Of a DNA stretch of 64,000 bases, positions 26,455 through 35,223 are shown in pieces. The stretch lies in contig NZ_CP017781.1 of NCBI RefSeq assembly GCF_001856665.1, positions 930,001 to 994,000 on the forward strand. Direction: 5' to 3'. Origin of the DNA: Rhodobacter xanthinilyticus (GTDB taxonomy: Bacteria; Pseudomonadota; Alphaproteobacteria; Rhodobacterales; Rhodobacteraceae). Each line of letters starts with the position of its first letter. Within the stretch, counting starts at the first letter, position 1. The notes beneath the pieces are model-generated. The model searched no databases and was not told where the DNA came from. It saw nothing but the letters and a program-made list of their open reading frames with translations. The position numbers were made by a program, and so were the translations under genes.

Positions 26455-26844
26455 CGGATGGCTGGATGACCGCGGCGGCTCATAGCTCTGCACCTGCGGA
26501 TAGCTGGGCCGTCGAGGAAAGTCCGGACTCCATGAAGCAACGGTGCCGGGTAACGCCCGGCGGGGGCAACCCCAGGGAAAGCGCCACAGAGAACAGACCG
26601 CCCTGCCTTGTGCAGGGTCAGGGTGAAACGGTGGGGTAAGAGCCCACCGCGGACCTGGCAACAGGGACGGCACGGCAAGCCCCACCGGGAGCAACGCCGA
26701 ATAGGGACTGCGCGCCGCGTGCGGCAGGGGAGCTTCGCCCCGAGCAGTCCGGGTTGGCGGCTAGATCCTGCGGGCAACCGCAGGGCCAGAGGAATGGTCA
26801 TCCAGGGGGCAACCCCGGACAAAATCCGGCTTACAGGCCATCCG
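26455..26844 (+). ncRNA. rnpB: RNase P RNA, bacterial class A
   Basis: The catalytic RNA that trims tRNA 5' ends. The universally conserved CR-I core GAGGAAAGTCCGGACTCC is at about 26515-26532, followed by AACGCCCGGCGGGGGCAACC and CACAGAGAACAGACCGCC; the 3' core ACAAAATCCGGCTTACAGG is near 26820-26837. The ends pair as CGGATGGC (26455-) with GCCATCCG (-26844), which defines helix P1 and the approximate ends. About 390 nt, a normal size for alphaproteobacteria. Confidence 0.95.
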
Positions 26845-26942
26845 TGCAAATCCTCCTGCGAGCCCGCCTGCGGCGGCACGTCCCCTTGCGGGGGCGGCGC
26901 GGGCGCGGTTCAGTGGGGCGCGAACAACCACAAGGACGCGCC

Positions 26943-27329
26943 ATGAGCTACACGATCGACCGCCTTCTCGAGGGCCTCACCCTGCCGCAAGCCGAAGAGC
27001 GCACCCGCGCCGCGCTGGCCGCCAACGCCTTTGGCGTGATCACCGAGATCGACATCGCCGCGACGATGAAGGCCAAGCTCGGCCTCGAGATGGCGCCCTA
27101 CAAGATCCTCGGCGCCTGTTCGCCCAAATATGCCGCGGCGATTCTCGCGGCCGAGCCGAAGGCGGGCTCGATGTTGCCCTGCAATATCGTGCTGCGCGAG
27201 GTTCCGGGCGGCGTCGAGGTGAACGCGGTCGATCCGGTCGCCTCGATGGCGGCGATCGAGGCGGCGGCGCTCGCCCCGATCCTCGACGAGGTGCGCGGCA
27301 TCCTCGCGCGCGCCATCGCCGCGATCTGA
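26943..27329 (+). CDS. DUF302 domain protein
   Basis: A 128-residue protein covering one DUF302 domain: SYTIDRLLEGLTLPQAEERTRAAL at the start, FGVITEIDIAATMKAKLGLE, YKILGACSPKYAAAILAAEP and a helical end. The single cysteine in LGACSPK is usual for the family. Some DUF302 proteins have been linked to stress or metal handling, but no reaction is known. No signal peptide, so cytoplasmic. It starts 98 bases after rnpB. Confidence 0.85.
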   Translation: MSYTIDRLLEGLTLPQAEERTRAALAANAFGVITEIDIAATMKAKLGLEMAPYKILGACSPKYAAAILAAEPKAGSMLPCNIVLREVPGGVEVNAVDPVASMAAIEAAALAPILDEVRGILARAIAAI

Positions 27330-27415
27330 GCGCCGCCGCCCCGGTTTCCCCCTTGGCGGATCGGTCCTTTCGGCGCACACTTCCGCCCGGACCGATCCGA
27401 ACAACGGGGGCTTTT

Positions 27416-28126
27416 ATGAGTTTCGTGAAAACGCTGGCGACGCTGGCTGTCGGCTTTGCGGCTGCGCGCGGGGTCGACAAATTCCGCAAGATGGGCGGGC
27501 TTGACGGCATGAAGGATGCGATGCGCGGCGCCGGGGCGCCGGGTGGCATCGCCGATCAGATGGGCGACATGGCCGACAAGTTCGGCCTGCCGGGCGGCAA
27601 GGCCGCGGTGCGCGACATGTTCGAGAAATTCGGCACCCAGGCCGCCGCCGCGACCGAGGCGACCGAGGCGGGCCTGGGCTCCTTGATGGGCGCGATGGCG
27701 GGGGCTGCGACCACCGGCGCCGCAGGCCTGGGCGACATGATCTCCACGGTGACCAAGGGCACGCCTGCGAGCGCGGTGATGGAGGAGCAGGCCAAGCTGA
27801 TGATCCGGGCGATGATCCAGGCCGCCAAGGCCGATGGCGAGATCGACGCGGCCGAGCGCGCCGCGATCCTCGATCATCTGGGCGATGCCTCGGAGGAGGA
27901 GATGGCCTTCGTCAAGGCCGAGCTTGAGGCCGAGATCGATGTCGCCGCGCTGGCCGCCTCGGCGGGCGAGAGCGCCAAGGCGCAGGTCTATGCCGCCGCG
28001 TTGATGGCGATCAGCGTCGACACCGAGGCCGAGAAGCAATATCTCGCCAATCTCGCCGCTGCGCTGGGCCTCGAGGCGCCGAAGGTGGCCGAGATTCACG
28101 CCGCGGCGGGCAAGCCGCTCGTCTGA
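27416..28126 (+). CDS. DUF533/TerB-like membrane-associated protein
   Basis: A 236-residue protein: a short hydrophobic N-terminus (MSFVKTLATLAVGFAAARGVDKF), a Gly/Met-rich segment (30-110), then a TerB-like helical domain from about 118 with MIRAMIQAAKADGEIDAAERAAILDHL, matching DUF533 (YebE). TerB-fold acidic helices bind metal ions in some members. Function unknown, with a link to tellurite/envelope stress in the broad family, interesting beside the TelA operon elsewhere in the window. Confidence 0.8.
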   Translation: MSFVKTLATLAVGFAAARGVDKFRKMGGLDGMKDAMRGAGAPGGIADQMGDMADKFGLPGGKAAVRDMFEKFGTQAAAATEATEAGLGSLMGAMAGAATTGAAGLGDMISTVTKGTPASAVMEEQAKLMIRAMIQAAKADGEIDAAERAAILDHLGDASEEEMAFVKAELEAEIDVAALAASAGESAKAQVYAAALMAISVDTEAEKQYLANLAAALGLEAPKVAEIHAAAGKPLV

Positions 28127-28202
28127 GGCCGCCCGCGGCGCGGGGTGGCATCGCCGCCCCCGCCTTCGGGCCGAAAATCGGCGATTTCGCGCGCTTTCGT
28201 GG

Positions 28203-28230
28203 TTGACTCTCGACCGCGCCTCGCTAAAAG
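28203..28230 (+). promoter_or_regulatory. Putative rpmG promoter
   Basis: TTGACT (28203-28208) and TAAAAG (28225-28230), 16-base spacing, 55 bases before the rpmG ATG. Confidence 0.4.
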
Positions 28231-28284
28231 GCGGGCTTCATAGGAATTCGCGGGCAGAGACTGCCCGGCTCTAGGAGAGAGAAA

Positions 28285-28452
28285 ATGGCGAAGCCGACGA
28301 CGATCAAGATCCGTCTGAACTCGACGGCGGGCACCGGGCACTTCTATGTGACCAAGAAGAATGCCCGTACCATGACCGAAAAGATGACCGTGAACAAATA
28401 CGATCCGGTTGTCCGCAAGCACGTCGAATACAAGGAAGGCAAGATCAAGTAA
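28285..28452 (+). CDS. rpmG: 50S ribosomal protein L33
   Basis: A 55-residue ribosomal protein, complete: [20 protein letters not shown] then [20 protein letters not shown] and a basic end [13 protein letters not shown]. This is the cysteine-free L33 form, needing no zinc (the CxxC pairs of the zinc form are absent). GGAGAGAG precedes the ATG. It sits alone between its own promoter and terminator. Confidence 0.96.
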
Positions 28453-28478
28453 GATCGCGCCGATCCTCTGGGTCAGAA

Positions 28479-28509
28479 GGCCGTGCCCCCGCCGGGGCGC
28501 GGCCTTTTT
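28479..28509 (+). terminator. Rho-independent terminator after rpmG
   Basis: Stem GGCCGTGCCCC / GGGGCGCGGCC (one T-G pair) and T5, 26 bases after the stop. Confidence 0.85.
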
Positions 28510-28641
28510 CTTTGGTGGCCCGGATTTAACAAAGTAAAATAATCGGGTTTACATATCCGACAAAATCACTAGGTTTCCCGCCAATGCCCCCGGGGCTGGC
28601 TGATTCCGGGCCTCGGCCCGAGACATGACAAGGAAATCGCG

Positions 28642-29919
28642 ATGAAACACACCCTGCTGGCGCTCCTGGCCACCACCGCCCTCGCCTTGCCGCTGAGCGC
28701 GCCGGCGCGCGCCGCCGATGCCCCCGCCGCCGAGGCGGTGCTGGCCACCTATGCCGATCTCGCGCAGGCGGGCTATGAGGACAGCCTCGCCACCGCCAAG
28801 GCGCTGCGCGCCGCGATCGGCGCCTTTGTGGCGGCCCCTTCGGCCGAGACCCAGGCCGCCGCGAAAGCCGCCTGGGTCGCCGCGCGTGTGCCCTATCAAC
28901 AGACCGAGGCCTTCCGCTTCGGCAATGCGATCGTCGATGACTGGGAGGGCCGCGTGAACGCCTGGCCGCTCGACGAGGGGCTGATCGATTACGTCGACAT
29001 GGGCTCGGCCGCGGTCAACGAGGAAAACGAACTCGCGCTGCTCAATGTCATCGCCAGCCCGAAGATCACCGTCGGCGGCGAGGAGATCGACGCGACCGAG
29101 ATCACGCCGAAGCTCCTCGGCGAGGTGCTGCACGAGGCCGAGGGCGTCGAGTCGAATGTCGCGACCGGCTATCACGCGATCGAATTCCTGCTCTGGGGGC
29201 AAGACCTCAACGGCACCGAGGCGGGCGCCGGCGCGCGCCCCTATACCGATTATCTGCAAGGCGAGGGCTGCACCGGCGGCAACTGCGATCGCCGCGCGGC
29301 CTATCTCGTGGCGGCGGCCGATCTTCTGGTCGCCGATCTCGAGGAAATGGCCGCGAACTGGGCCCCCGGCGGCGCAGCGCGCCAGCCGCTCGAGGCCGAC
29401 CCGACCGCCGGCATCGCGACGATCCTGACCGGCATGGGCTCGCTCTCCTATGGCGAGCTCGCGGGCGAGCGGATCAAGCTCGGGCTGATGCTGCACGACC
29501 CCGAGGAGGAGCATGATTGCTTCTCCGACATGACCCATCTGAGCCATTATTACGACGGCGTCGGCATCCGGAATGTCTATGAGGGCCGCTATACCCGCGT
29601 CGATGGCACGGTCGTTTCGGGCCCGTCGCTGTCGCAATATGTCGCCGCCAAGGCGCCCGCCGAGGATGCGGCGCTGCGTGCGGGGCTTGAGGCGTCGGTC
29701 GCCGCGCTGGGTGAGATGAAGGCCGCGGCCGAGGGCGGCATGGCGGTCGATCAGATGATCGCCATGGGCAACGACGAGGGCGCGGCGATCATCAACAAGG
29801 TCGTCGATGCGCTGGTGGCCCAGACCCGCGAGATCGAACGCGTGGTGGCGGCGCTCGGCGCCGAGATCTCGGTCGAGGGCTCGGACAGCCTCGACAACCC
29901 GACCGCGGTCTTCCAGTAA
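28642..29919 (+). CDS. Imelysin-family iron-regulated periplasmic protein (first copy)
   Basis: A 425-residue exported protein: signal peptide 1-24 (cut after PARA), then a two-bundle imelysin peptidase M75 fold. The GxHxxE motif is present as GYHAIEFLLWG (Gly176, His178, Glu181), and EENELALLNV with DWEGRVNAWPLDEG fit the IrpA/ICMP group. Members act in iron uptake rather than proteolysis. First gene of the iron block; the 130 bases before it are AT-rich (TTTAACAAAGTAAAATAATC, 28525-28544), a likely regulated promoter, though I could not match a known iron box. Confidence 0.9.
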   Translation: MKHTLLALLATTALALPLSAPARAADAPAAEAVLATYADLAQAGYEDSLATAKALRAAIGAFVAAPSAETQAAAKAAWVAARVPYQQTEAFRFGNAIVDDWEGRVNAWPLDEGLIDYVDMGSAAVNEENELALLNVIASPKITVGGEEIDATEITPKLLGEVLHEAEGVESNVATGYHAIEFLLWGQDLNGTEAGAGARPYTDYLQGEGCTGGNCDRRAAYLVAAADLLVADLEEMAANWAPGGAARQPLEADPTAGIATILTGMGSLSYGELAGERIKLGLMLHDPEEEHDCFSDMTHLSHYYDGVGIRNVYEGRYTRVDGTVVSGPSLSQYVAAKAPAEDAALRAGLEASVAALGEMKAAAEGGMAVDQMIAMGNDEGAAIINKVVDALVAQTREIERVVAALGAEISVEGSDSLDNPTAVFQ

Positions 29920-29948
29920 CGCCGGGGTCGCGCGCGCGGAGACCTGCC

Positions 29949-31376
29949 ATGCGGTTGATCTCCATCGCTTTTCTTCTCCTTGCGGGGGCCGCCCACGGCG
30001 CGCCCCCGCAAGCCGCTCCGCTCTCGGCGCGCGAGGCCGCGCGGGTGGCCGAGGTGACCCGCGCGGCGCAGGATTTCACCGCGCCCGAGCCCTTCGAGGC
30101 GCGCCCCGCCGGTGCGGGCACCGCGATGGACGGCGCCTTTTCCGCCCCGCTCACGACCCTGCCCGAGGCCGAGCGCTTCGATTTCGCGCTGGGCGAGGCG
30201 CTTTTCGAGAAACTCTGGGTGCCCGCGCCGAGCACCACGCGCGCCTCCGACGGGCTCGGGCCGCTCTTCAATGCCCGCGCCTGCGCGAGCTGCCACCCGG
30301 GCGATTCGCGCGGGGCCCCGGTCGACGAGGCGGCGGGGCTCTCGGGCATGGTGCTCAAGCTCGGCGCGCCGGGCGGCGGCCCGGACCCGCATCTGGGCGC
30401 CCAGCTTCAGGACCGCGCCGCGCCGGGCCTCGCCCCCGAGGGCGCGCTCGCGCTTGAGTGGGTCGAGGAGCAAATCCCCCTCGCGGGCGGCGAGAGCCTG
30501 TCGCTGCGCCGCCCCGTGCCCCGCGTCAGCCCGCCGCTCGGGCCCACGACCCTCACCGATCTGCGCATCGCCCCGCAGCTGATCGGCTTGGGCCTCCTCG
30601 AAGCCGTGCCCGAGGCCGCGATTCGCGCCGGCGCCGACCCCGAGGACAGGAATGGCGACGGCATCTCGGGCCGCGTCTCCGAGCTCGGCGGGGCGCTCGG
30701 CCCGCGGCTTGGCCGCTTTGGCCAGAAGGCGGGCGCCGCGAGCCTGCCCGAGATGATCGCCGCCGCCTTCGCGACCGATCTCGGCCTCTCGACGCCGCTC
30801 TTTCCTGACCCCGCGGGCGATTGCACCGCCGCGCAAACCGCCTGCCGCGCCGCGCCGATGGGCGAGGATGCGGGCCTGCGCGACGGGCGCGAGGTCTCGG
30901 CCGAGGCGCTCGATCTGACCGCCGCCTATATCCGCGGCCTCGCCGTGCCCGCCCGCCGCACGCCCGGCGCGCCGCAGGTGCTGGCCGGCAAGGCCGCCTT
31001 CTACGACGCCGGCTGCCCCGCCTGCCACCGGCCGAAATTCGTCACCGAGAAACGCCCCGCCGACCCCGCGCGCAGCTTCCAGCTGATCTGGCCCTATACC
31101 GACCTTTTGCTCCACGACATGGGCCCGGGGCTCGCCGAGACCCGCCCCGAGGCCGGCGCCTCGGGTGCCGAATGGCGCACGCCGCCGCTCTGGGGCATCG
31201 GCCTGACCGCGGCCGCGCGCGGCGGCCCGGCGCGGTTCTTGCATGACGGGCGCGCGCGCAGCCTGCTCGAGGCGGTGCTCTGGCATGGTGGCGAAGCGCG
31301 CGCCGCCCGTGATAGGGTCGCGGCGATGGCGCCCGAGACCCGCGCCGCCCTGATCCGCTTTCTGGAGAGCCTCTGA
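29949..31376 (+). CDS. Di-haem oxidoreductase-like cytochrome c (DHOR/DUF1111)
   Basis: A 475-residue periplasmic protein: signal peptide (MRLISIAFLLLAGAAHGA), and two c-type haem sites, CASCH (Cys112, Cys115, His116) and CPACH (Cys356, Cys359, His360). Conserved segments ADPEDRNGDGISGRVS and RTPPLWGIGLT-like WRTPPLWGIG, then FLHDGRARSLLEAVLWHGGEA, match the DUF1111 family, which resembles bacterial cytochrome c peroxidases. Between two imelysin genes; the trio probably handles iron redox at the envelope. Its stop overlaps the next ATG (TGATG). Confidence 0.88.
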   Translation: MRLISIAFLLLAGAAHGAPPQAAPLSAREAARVAEVTRAAQDFTAPEPFEARPAGAGTAMDGAFSAPLTTLPEAERFDFALGEALFEKLWVPAPSTTRASDGLGPLFNARACASCHPGDSRGAPVDEAAGLSGMVLKLGAPGGGPDPHLGAQLQDRAAPGLAPEGALALEWVEEQIPLAGGESLSLRRPVPRVSPPLGPTTLTDLRIAPQLIGLGLLEAVPEAAIRAGADPEDRNGDGISGRVSELGGALGPRLGRFGQKAGAASLPEMIAAAFATDLGLSTPLFPDPAGDCTAAQTACRAAPMGEDAGLRDGREVSAEALDLTAAYIRGLAVPARRTPGAPQVLAGKAAFYDAGCPACHRPKFVTEKRPADPARSFQLIWPYTDLLLHDMGPGLAETRPEAGASGAEWRTPPLWGIGLTAAARGGPARFLHDGRARSLLEAVLWHGGEARAARDRVAAMAPETRAALIRFLESL

Positions 31377-32371
31377 TGCGCCTTGCCCCCGTTTTTGCGT
31401 GCCTTTCCATGGCCTTGGCCGCGCCCGCCCGCGCCGATGTCGCCGAGGCGGTGAATAAGGTCATCGTGCCCGCCTATGCCGGGTTCGCCTCCGCCACCGC
31501 CGCGCTCGATCAGGCGGCGCAGGCCGATTGCGGCGCCGAGGCGCTGAAGGCGCCCTGGGGCGCGGCCTTTGACGCCTGGATGCCGGTCGCGCAGCTGCGC
31601 CTTGGCCCGTCGGAAACCGAGGGCCGCGCGCTCGCCATCGCCTTCTGGCCCGATGCCAAGAACATCGGCGGGCGCCAGACCACCGCGATGCTCGAGAAAG
31701 CCGACCCGGCCCTCGTGGCCGAGGCCGGCATGGCCAAGGTCTCGGTCGCCGCGCGCGGGCTCTTCGGGCTCGAGCGGCTGATCTACACCGAGGCGGGCGC
31801 GGCCAACCCCGATTATGCCTGCGCGCTGCGCCGCGCGATGGCGGCCGATCTCGCCACCATGGCCGAGGCGCTCGCCGCCGAGTGGCGCGACGATTACGCC
31901 GCGCGGCTGCTCGCCCCGGGGGCGGCGGGCAACACCACCTATCTGACCGAGGCCGAGGCGCGTCAGGCGCTCTTCACCCAGCTCATCGCCGGGCTCGAAT
32001 TCGACGCCGATCAGCGCCTTGGCCGCCCGCTGGGCAGCTTCGACAAACCCCGCCCCGACCGCGCCGAGGCGCTGGCCTCGCAGCGCGCGCTGCGCAATGT
32101 CACGCTCTCGCTCAAGGGGCTGCGCGCGCTCGCCGGGGCGCTGGCCGAGGGGCGCGGCGCGATCCCGCTGACCGAGGCCGCCTTCGCCCGCGCCGAAAGC
32201 CTCGCCGATGCGCTCGACGACCCCGCCTTTGCCGGCGTGGCCGACCCGGGCCGCCGCCTCAAGATCGAGATCTTGCAACAGGCCGTGCAGGCCACCCGCA
32301 CCGCCGCCGAGACCGAGCTCGGCGCGCTTTTGGGCGTTTCGGCGGGTTTCAACTCCGCCGATGGCGATTGA
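31376..32371 (+). CDS. Imelysin-family protein (second copy)
   Basis: A 331-residue exported protein: signal peptide MRLAPVFACLSMALAAPARA, then an imelysin-like fold with AFDAWMPVAQLRLGPSETEGRALAIAFWPDAKN. The clear GxHxxE of the first copy is not found; RGLFGLERLIYTE occupies its place, so the putative metal site differs (residue E retained, His lost). This divergent form is usual for the second imelysin of such loci. Tightly coupled: overlaps the cytochrome gene and lies 24 bases before the DUF1513 gene. Confidence 0.82.
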   Translation: MRLAPVFACLSMALAAPARADVAEAVNKVIVPAYAGFASATAALDQAAQADCGAEALKAPWGAAFDAWMPVAQLRLGPSETEGRALAIAFWPDAKNIGGRQTTAMLEKADPALVAEAGMAKVSVAARGLFGLERLIYTEAGAANPDYACALRRAMAADLATMAEALAAEWRDDYAARLLAPGAAGNTTYLTEAEARQALFTQLIAGLEFDADQRLGRPLGSFDKPRPDRAEALASQRALRNVTLSLKGLRALAGALAEGRGAIPLTEAAFARAESLADALDDPAFAGVADPGRRLKIEILQQAVQATRTAAETELGALLGVSAGFNSADGD

Positions 32372-32395
32372 TAAGGCCCTGACAGGAAAGAGAAA

Positions 32396-33466
32396 ATGAA
32401 ACGTCGCGCGTTCCTTGCCTCGCTTGCCGCCGCCTGTGCCGCCCCCGCGCTGAGCTGGGCCGATGCGGGCAGCCCCGCCTATCTCGCCGCCGCGCGCGCG
32501 GCCGACGGGGCCTATGCGCTTTACGGGCTGAGCGCGGCCGGCGCGCCGCTCTTTGCCCAGCCCTTGCCCGCGCGCGGCCACGCCGCCACCGCCCATCCGA
32601 CCCGCCCCGAGGCGGTGGCCTTCGCCCGCCGCCCGGGCACCTATGCGCTGGTCATCGACTGCGCCCGCGGCCAGACCGTCGCGCGCCTCACGCCCCCCGC
32701 GGGCCGCCAGTTCAACGGCCACGGCACCTTCTCCGAGGATGGCGCGACGCTCTTCACTTCCGAGGTGGTGGCCGAGGGCTCGGCCGGGCGGATCGGCGTC
32801 TGGGATGCGGCGCGGGGCTATCGCCGCGTGGCGGAATTCGCCTCGAACGGCCTCGGCCCGCATGAGATCCGCCGCCTGCCCGGCACCGAGATCCTCGTCG
32901 TCGCGAATGGCGGCATCCAGACCGATCCGAGCGACCGCACGCCGCTCAACCTCGAGGAGATGCGCCCGAATTTGAGCTATCTGAGCGCCTCGGGGGCGGT
33001 GCTCGAGGTGGTCGAGCTGCCCGAAATATGGCAAAACTCGATCCGCCACCTCGCGCTCGGCGCGGACGGGCTCGTCGCTTTCGCGATGCAATGGCAGGGC
33101 GATCTGTCGGAGCCGGTGCCGCTTCTCGGCCTGCACCGGCGCGGCGCGGCGCCGATCCTCGCCGAGCCCGCGCCCGCCGAACTCTTCGCGATGCAGGGCT
33201 ATGCGGGCTCGGTCGCCTTCGCCGCCGATCTCGGCACCGTCGCAATCACCAGCCCCCGCGGCGGCCGCGTGCAGGCCTTCAGCGCGGCCGGCGCGCCGCT
33301 GTGGTCGGTCGCGCGGGCCGATGTCTGCGGGCTCGGCCCCTGCGCCGGGGGCGGCTTTGTCACGACCGACGGCCAGGGCCTCGTCGCGCGCGTCACCGAG
33401 GGCGGGCTCACGCCCTTGCAGGGCGCGCCGGTCGCCTGGGACAACCATCTGATCGCGCTCGGCTGA
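32396..33466 (+). CDS. DUF1513 beta-propeller-like protein
   Basis: A 356-residue exported protein. N-terminus MKRRAFLASLAAACAAPALS carries an RR followed by a hydrophobic stretch, a plausible Tat signal. The body shows repeated WD/propeller-like strands (GHAATAHPTRPEAVAFARRPG, GHGTFSEDGATLFTSE, RIGVWDAARGYRRV), as in DUF1513. It regularly accompanies imelysins and di-haem proteins in iron-responsive loci. Function unknown. Last of the four-gene set before the exb-tonB genes, 147 bases away. Confidence 0.85.
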   Translation: MKRRAFLASLAAACAAPALSWADAGSPAYLAAARAADGAYALYGLSAAGAPLFAQPLPARGHAATAHPTRPEAVAFARRPGTYALVIDCARGQTVARLTPPAGRQFNGHGTFSEDGATLFTSEVVAEGSAGRIGVWDAARGYRRVAEFASNGLGPHEIRRLPGTEILVVANGGIQTDPSDRTPLNLEEMRPNLSYLSASGAVLEVVELPEIWQNSIRHLALGADGLVAFAMQWQGDLSEPVPLLGLHRRGAAPILAEPAPAELFAMQGYAGSVAFAADLGTVAITSPRGGRVQAFSAAGAPLWSVARADVCGLGPCAGGGFVTTDGQGLVARVTEGGLTPLQGAPVAWDNHLIALG

Positions 33467-33613
33467 GGGCGGCGGGGGCCTTTGCGTGCTTTACGAAACC
33501 GCCCGCGGCGATCTAGAGCAGGACAGCCGGGCGCGGGGCGCCGATCTCGCCGGGCAATCTTGACTTTTTTACTTGGTTAAGGCATTGCGGGCCAAGCCGC
33601 AAAGGAGATGGAC

Positions 33614-34375
33614 ATGGAGCCGACCGATCTGGCCAAGGCCGCCGCGCCCGAAGGCGCCGAGGCGCTCACCGGCGCGTTCGCGCGCGCGCAGGAATTCGTG
33701 GCGCTCGGCGGCCCGGCGATGTGGGCGATCGCGGCGCTCTCGGTGGCGCTCACGGCGCTGGTGCTGTGGAAGATCTGGCGGCTGGTGTGGTTTGGCGCCT
33801 GGTCGGGCGGGCGGCACAGCGCCGAGGCGCTCGATCTGTGGGCGCGCGGCGACCGCGCTGCGGCGCTCGAGGCGCTGGCCGGGCGCCACAGCCTGCGCGC
33901 GCGCCTCGTGCGCGCCGCGATGCGGGCCGCGGCCGACCCCCACATGAGCGACCAGCAAGCCCAGGACGAGACCGTGCGCGTCGCACGCGGGCTGCTCGCC
34001 CAGGCCCGCACCGGGCTGCGCGGGATCGAGCTCGCCGCCACGATCGGCCCGCTCCTTGGCCTCTTCGGCACCGTCACCGGCATGATCGGCGCGTTTCAGG
34101 CGCTGCAAGAGGCCGGTGCCCGCGCCGACCCGGCCACCCTCGCGGGCGGCATCTGGGAGGCGCTTTTGACCACCGCCGCGGGCATGGCCGTCGCGATCCC
34201 CGCGCAGGTGGTGCTCGCCTGGTTCGAATCGGTGATCGACCGGCTGCGGCTCGACATGGAAGACGCCGCGACGCGGGTCTTCGTCGCCCGCCCGGCCGCC
34301 GCCGAGCCCGCCCCCGCCGAACTCGCCCATGGCCTGACCGCCGAAACCCGCGCCAAACTCGCGGTCGCCGAATGA
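33614..34375 (+). CDS. exbB: MotA/TolQ/ExbB proton channel protein
   Basis: A 253-residue inner-membrane channel subunit that powers TonB. Three membrane helices: about 35-57 (AMWAIAALSVALTALVLWKIW), 139-165 (GIELAATIGPLLGLFGTVTGMI) and 177-203 (LTTAAGMAVAIPAQVVLAWF). The central IGPLLGLFGTVTGMIGAF is the family signature. I pick ATG 33614, which is 7 bases after AAAGGAG; the ATG at 33608 overlaps the ribosome site. It overlaps exbD1 by ATGA. A TTGACT at 33560 may be its -35. Confidence 0.92.
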   Translation: MEPTDLAKAAAPEGAEALTGAFARAQEFVALGGPAMWAIAALSVALTALVLWKIWRLVWFGAWSGGRHSAEALDLWARGDRAAALEALAGRHSLRARLVRAAMRAAADPHMSDQQAQDETVRVARGLLAQARTGLRGIELAATIGPLLGLFGTVTGMIGAFQALQEAGARADPATLAGGIWEALLTTAAGMAVAIPAQVVLAWFESVIDRLRLDMEDAATRVFVARPAAAEPAPAELAHGLTAETRAKLAVAE

Positions 34376-34755
34376 GCCTGAGCTTCGGAGAGCCGCGCCG
34401 GCGCCGTCGGCCCGATCTGACGCCGATGATCGACGTCGTGTTTCTCCTGCTCGTGTTCTTCATGCTCGCCTCGCGCTTTGCCTCCGAGACGAGCCTGCCG
34501 CTCGAGGCCGCGCGCGGCGGTGCGGGCGGCTGGACGGGACCGATGCGCCTCGTCGAGATCGGCCCCGCGGGCGCGCTCACGCTCAACGGCGCCGCGATCG
34601 CCCCCGAGGCGCTCGCCGCCGCGCTCGCCCCCCTGACCGCCGCGCCGAGCGACCCGGTGATCTTGCGCGGGCGCGACGCCGCGCTCCAGGATCTCGTCGC
34701 GGTGATGGACCGGCTGCGCGACGCGGGCTTCACCGCGCTTGTGCTGGTGGAGTGA
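34372..34755 (+). CDS. exbD: ExbD/TolR family protein, first copy
   Basis: A 127-residue one-pass protein: basic cytoplasmic N-terminus (EPRRRRRPDLTPMID) and a helix VVFLLLVFFMLASRF carrying the conserved proton-path Asp in TPMIDVVF (residue about 20). The periplasmic part (40-127) has the TolR/ExbD fold (LTLNGAAIAPEAL, VILRGRDAALQDLVAVMDRL). Forms the stator with ExbB. Coupled to exbB by overlap and 3 bases ahead of the second exbD. Confidence 0.92.
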   Translation: MSLSFGEPRRRRRPDLTPMIDVVFLLLVFFMLASRFASETSLPLEAARGGAGGWTGPMRLVEIGPAGALTLNGAAIAPEALAAALAPLTAAPSDPVILRGRDAALQDLVAVMDRLRDAGFTALVLVE

Positions 34756-34758
34756 GCG

Positions 34759-35223
34759 ATGGATCTGCGCGAGCCCCCCCGCCGCGGCTTCGAGGCCAAC
34801 CTGTTGCCGATGATCAACGTGGTGTTTTTGCTCCTGATTTTCTTCCTGATCTCGGCCCGGCTCGCGCCGCCGGAACCCTTCGCCGTAGCCCCGCCCGAGG
34901 CCCGCGCGGGCGCCCGCGCCGCGGCCGAGCTCACGCTCTACCTCGGCGCAGATGGCGCGCTCGGCTTTCGCGAGAGCCTGAGCGCGCCCGCCACGCCCGC
35001 GCAGGAGGCCGCGGCCGATGCGCCGGTGCTTGCCGCGCTTGCGGCCGCGCGCGCGGCCTATTGCGCCGAAGAAGATTGCGCCGCCGCGCCGCCCCCGCTC
35101 GCGCTGCGCGCCGATCAGGGGGCGCCGGTGGTGCGGCTCGCGCGGCTGATGCGCGCGCTTGGCGCTTCGGGGTTTGCGCGCGTCGATCTGATCACCGCGC
35201 CTGCGCCGGGGGCGGCGCCATGA
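34759..35223 (+). CDS. ExbD/TolR family protein, second copy
   Basis: A 154-residue ExbD paralogue. The N-terminal PRRGFEANLLPMINVVFLLL has Asn where most ExbDs have the proton-carrying Asp (MINVVF rather than MIDVVF), so the proton path may be altered. The helix runs FLLLIFFLISARLAP. The periplasmic domain has an acidic Cys pair (YCAEEDCAAA), absent from the first copy. It lies between exbD1 and tonB with a 4-base overlap to the latter, so it probably forms a mixed stator with the first ExbD. Confidence 0.85.
   Translation: MDLREPPRRGFEANLLPMINVVFLLLIFFLISARLAPPEPFAVAPPEARAGARAAAELTLYLGADGALGFRESLSAPATPAQEAAADAPVLAALAAARAAYCAEEDCAAAPPPLALRADQGAPVVRLARLMRALGASGFARVDLITAPAPGAAP

Noticed and set aside
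28525-28560. AT-rich stretch before the imelysin gene considered as a Fur or Irr box
   Set aside because: No recognisable dyad of either type was visible, so only a general promoter region is noted.
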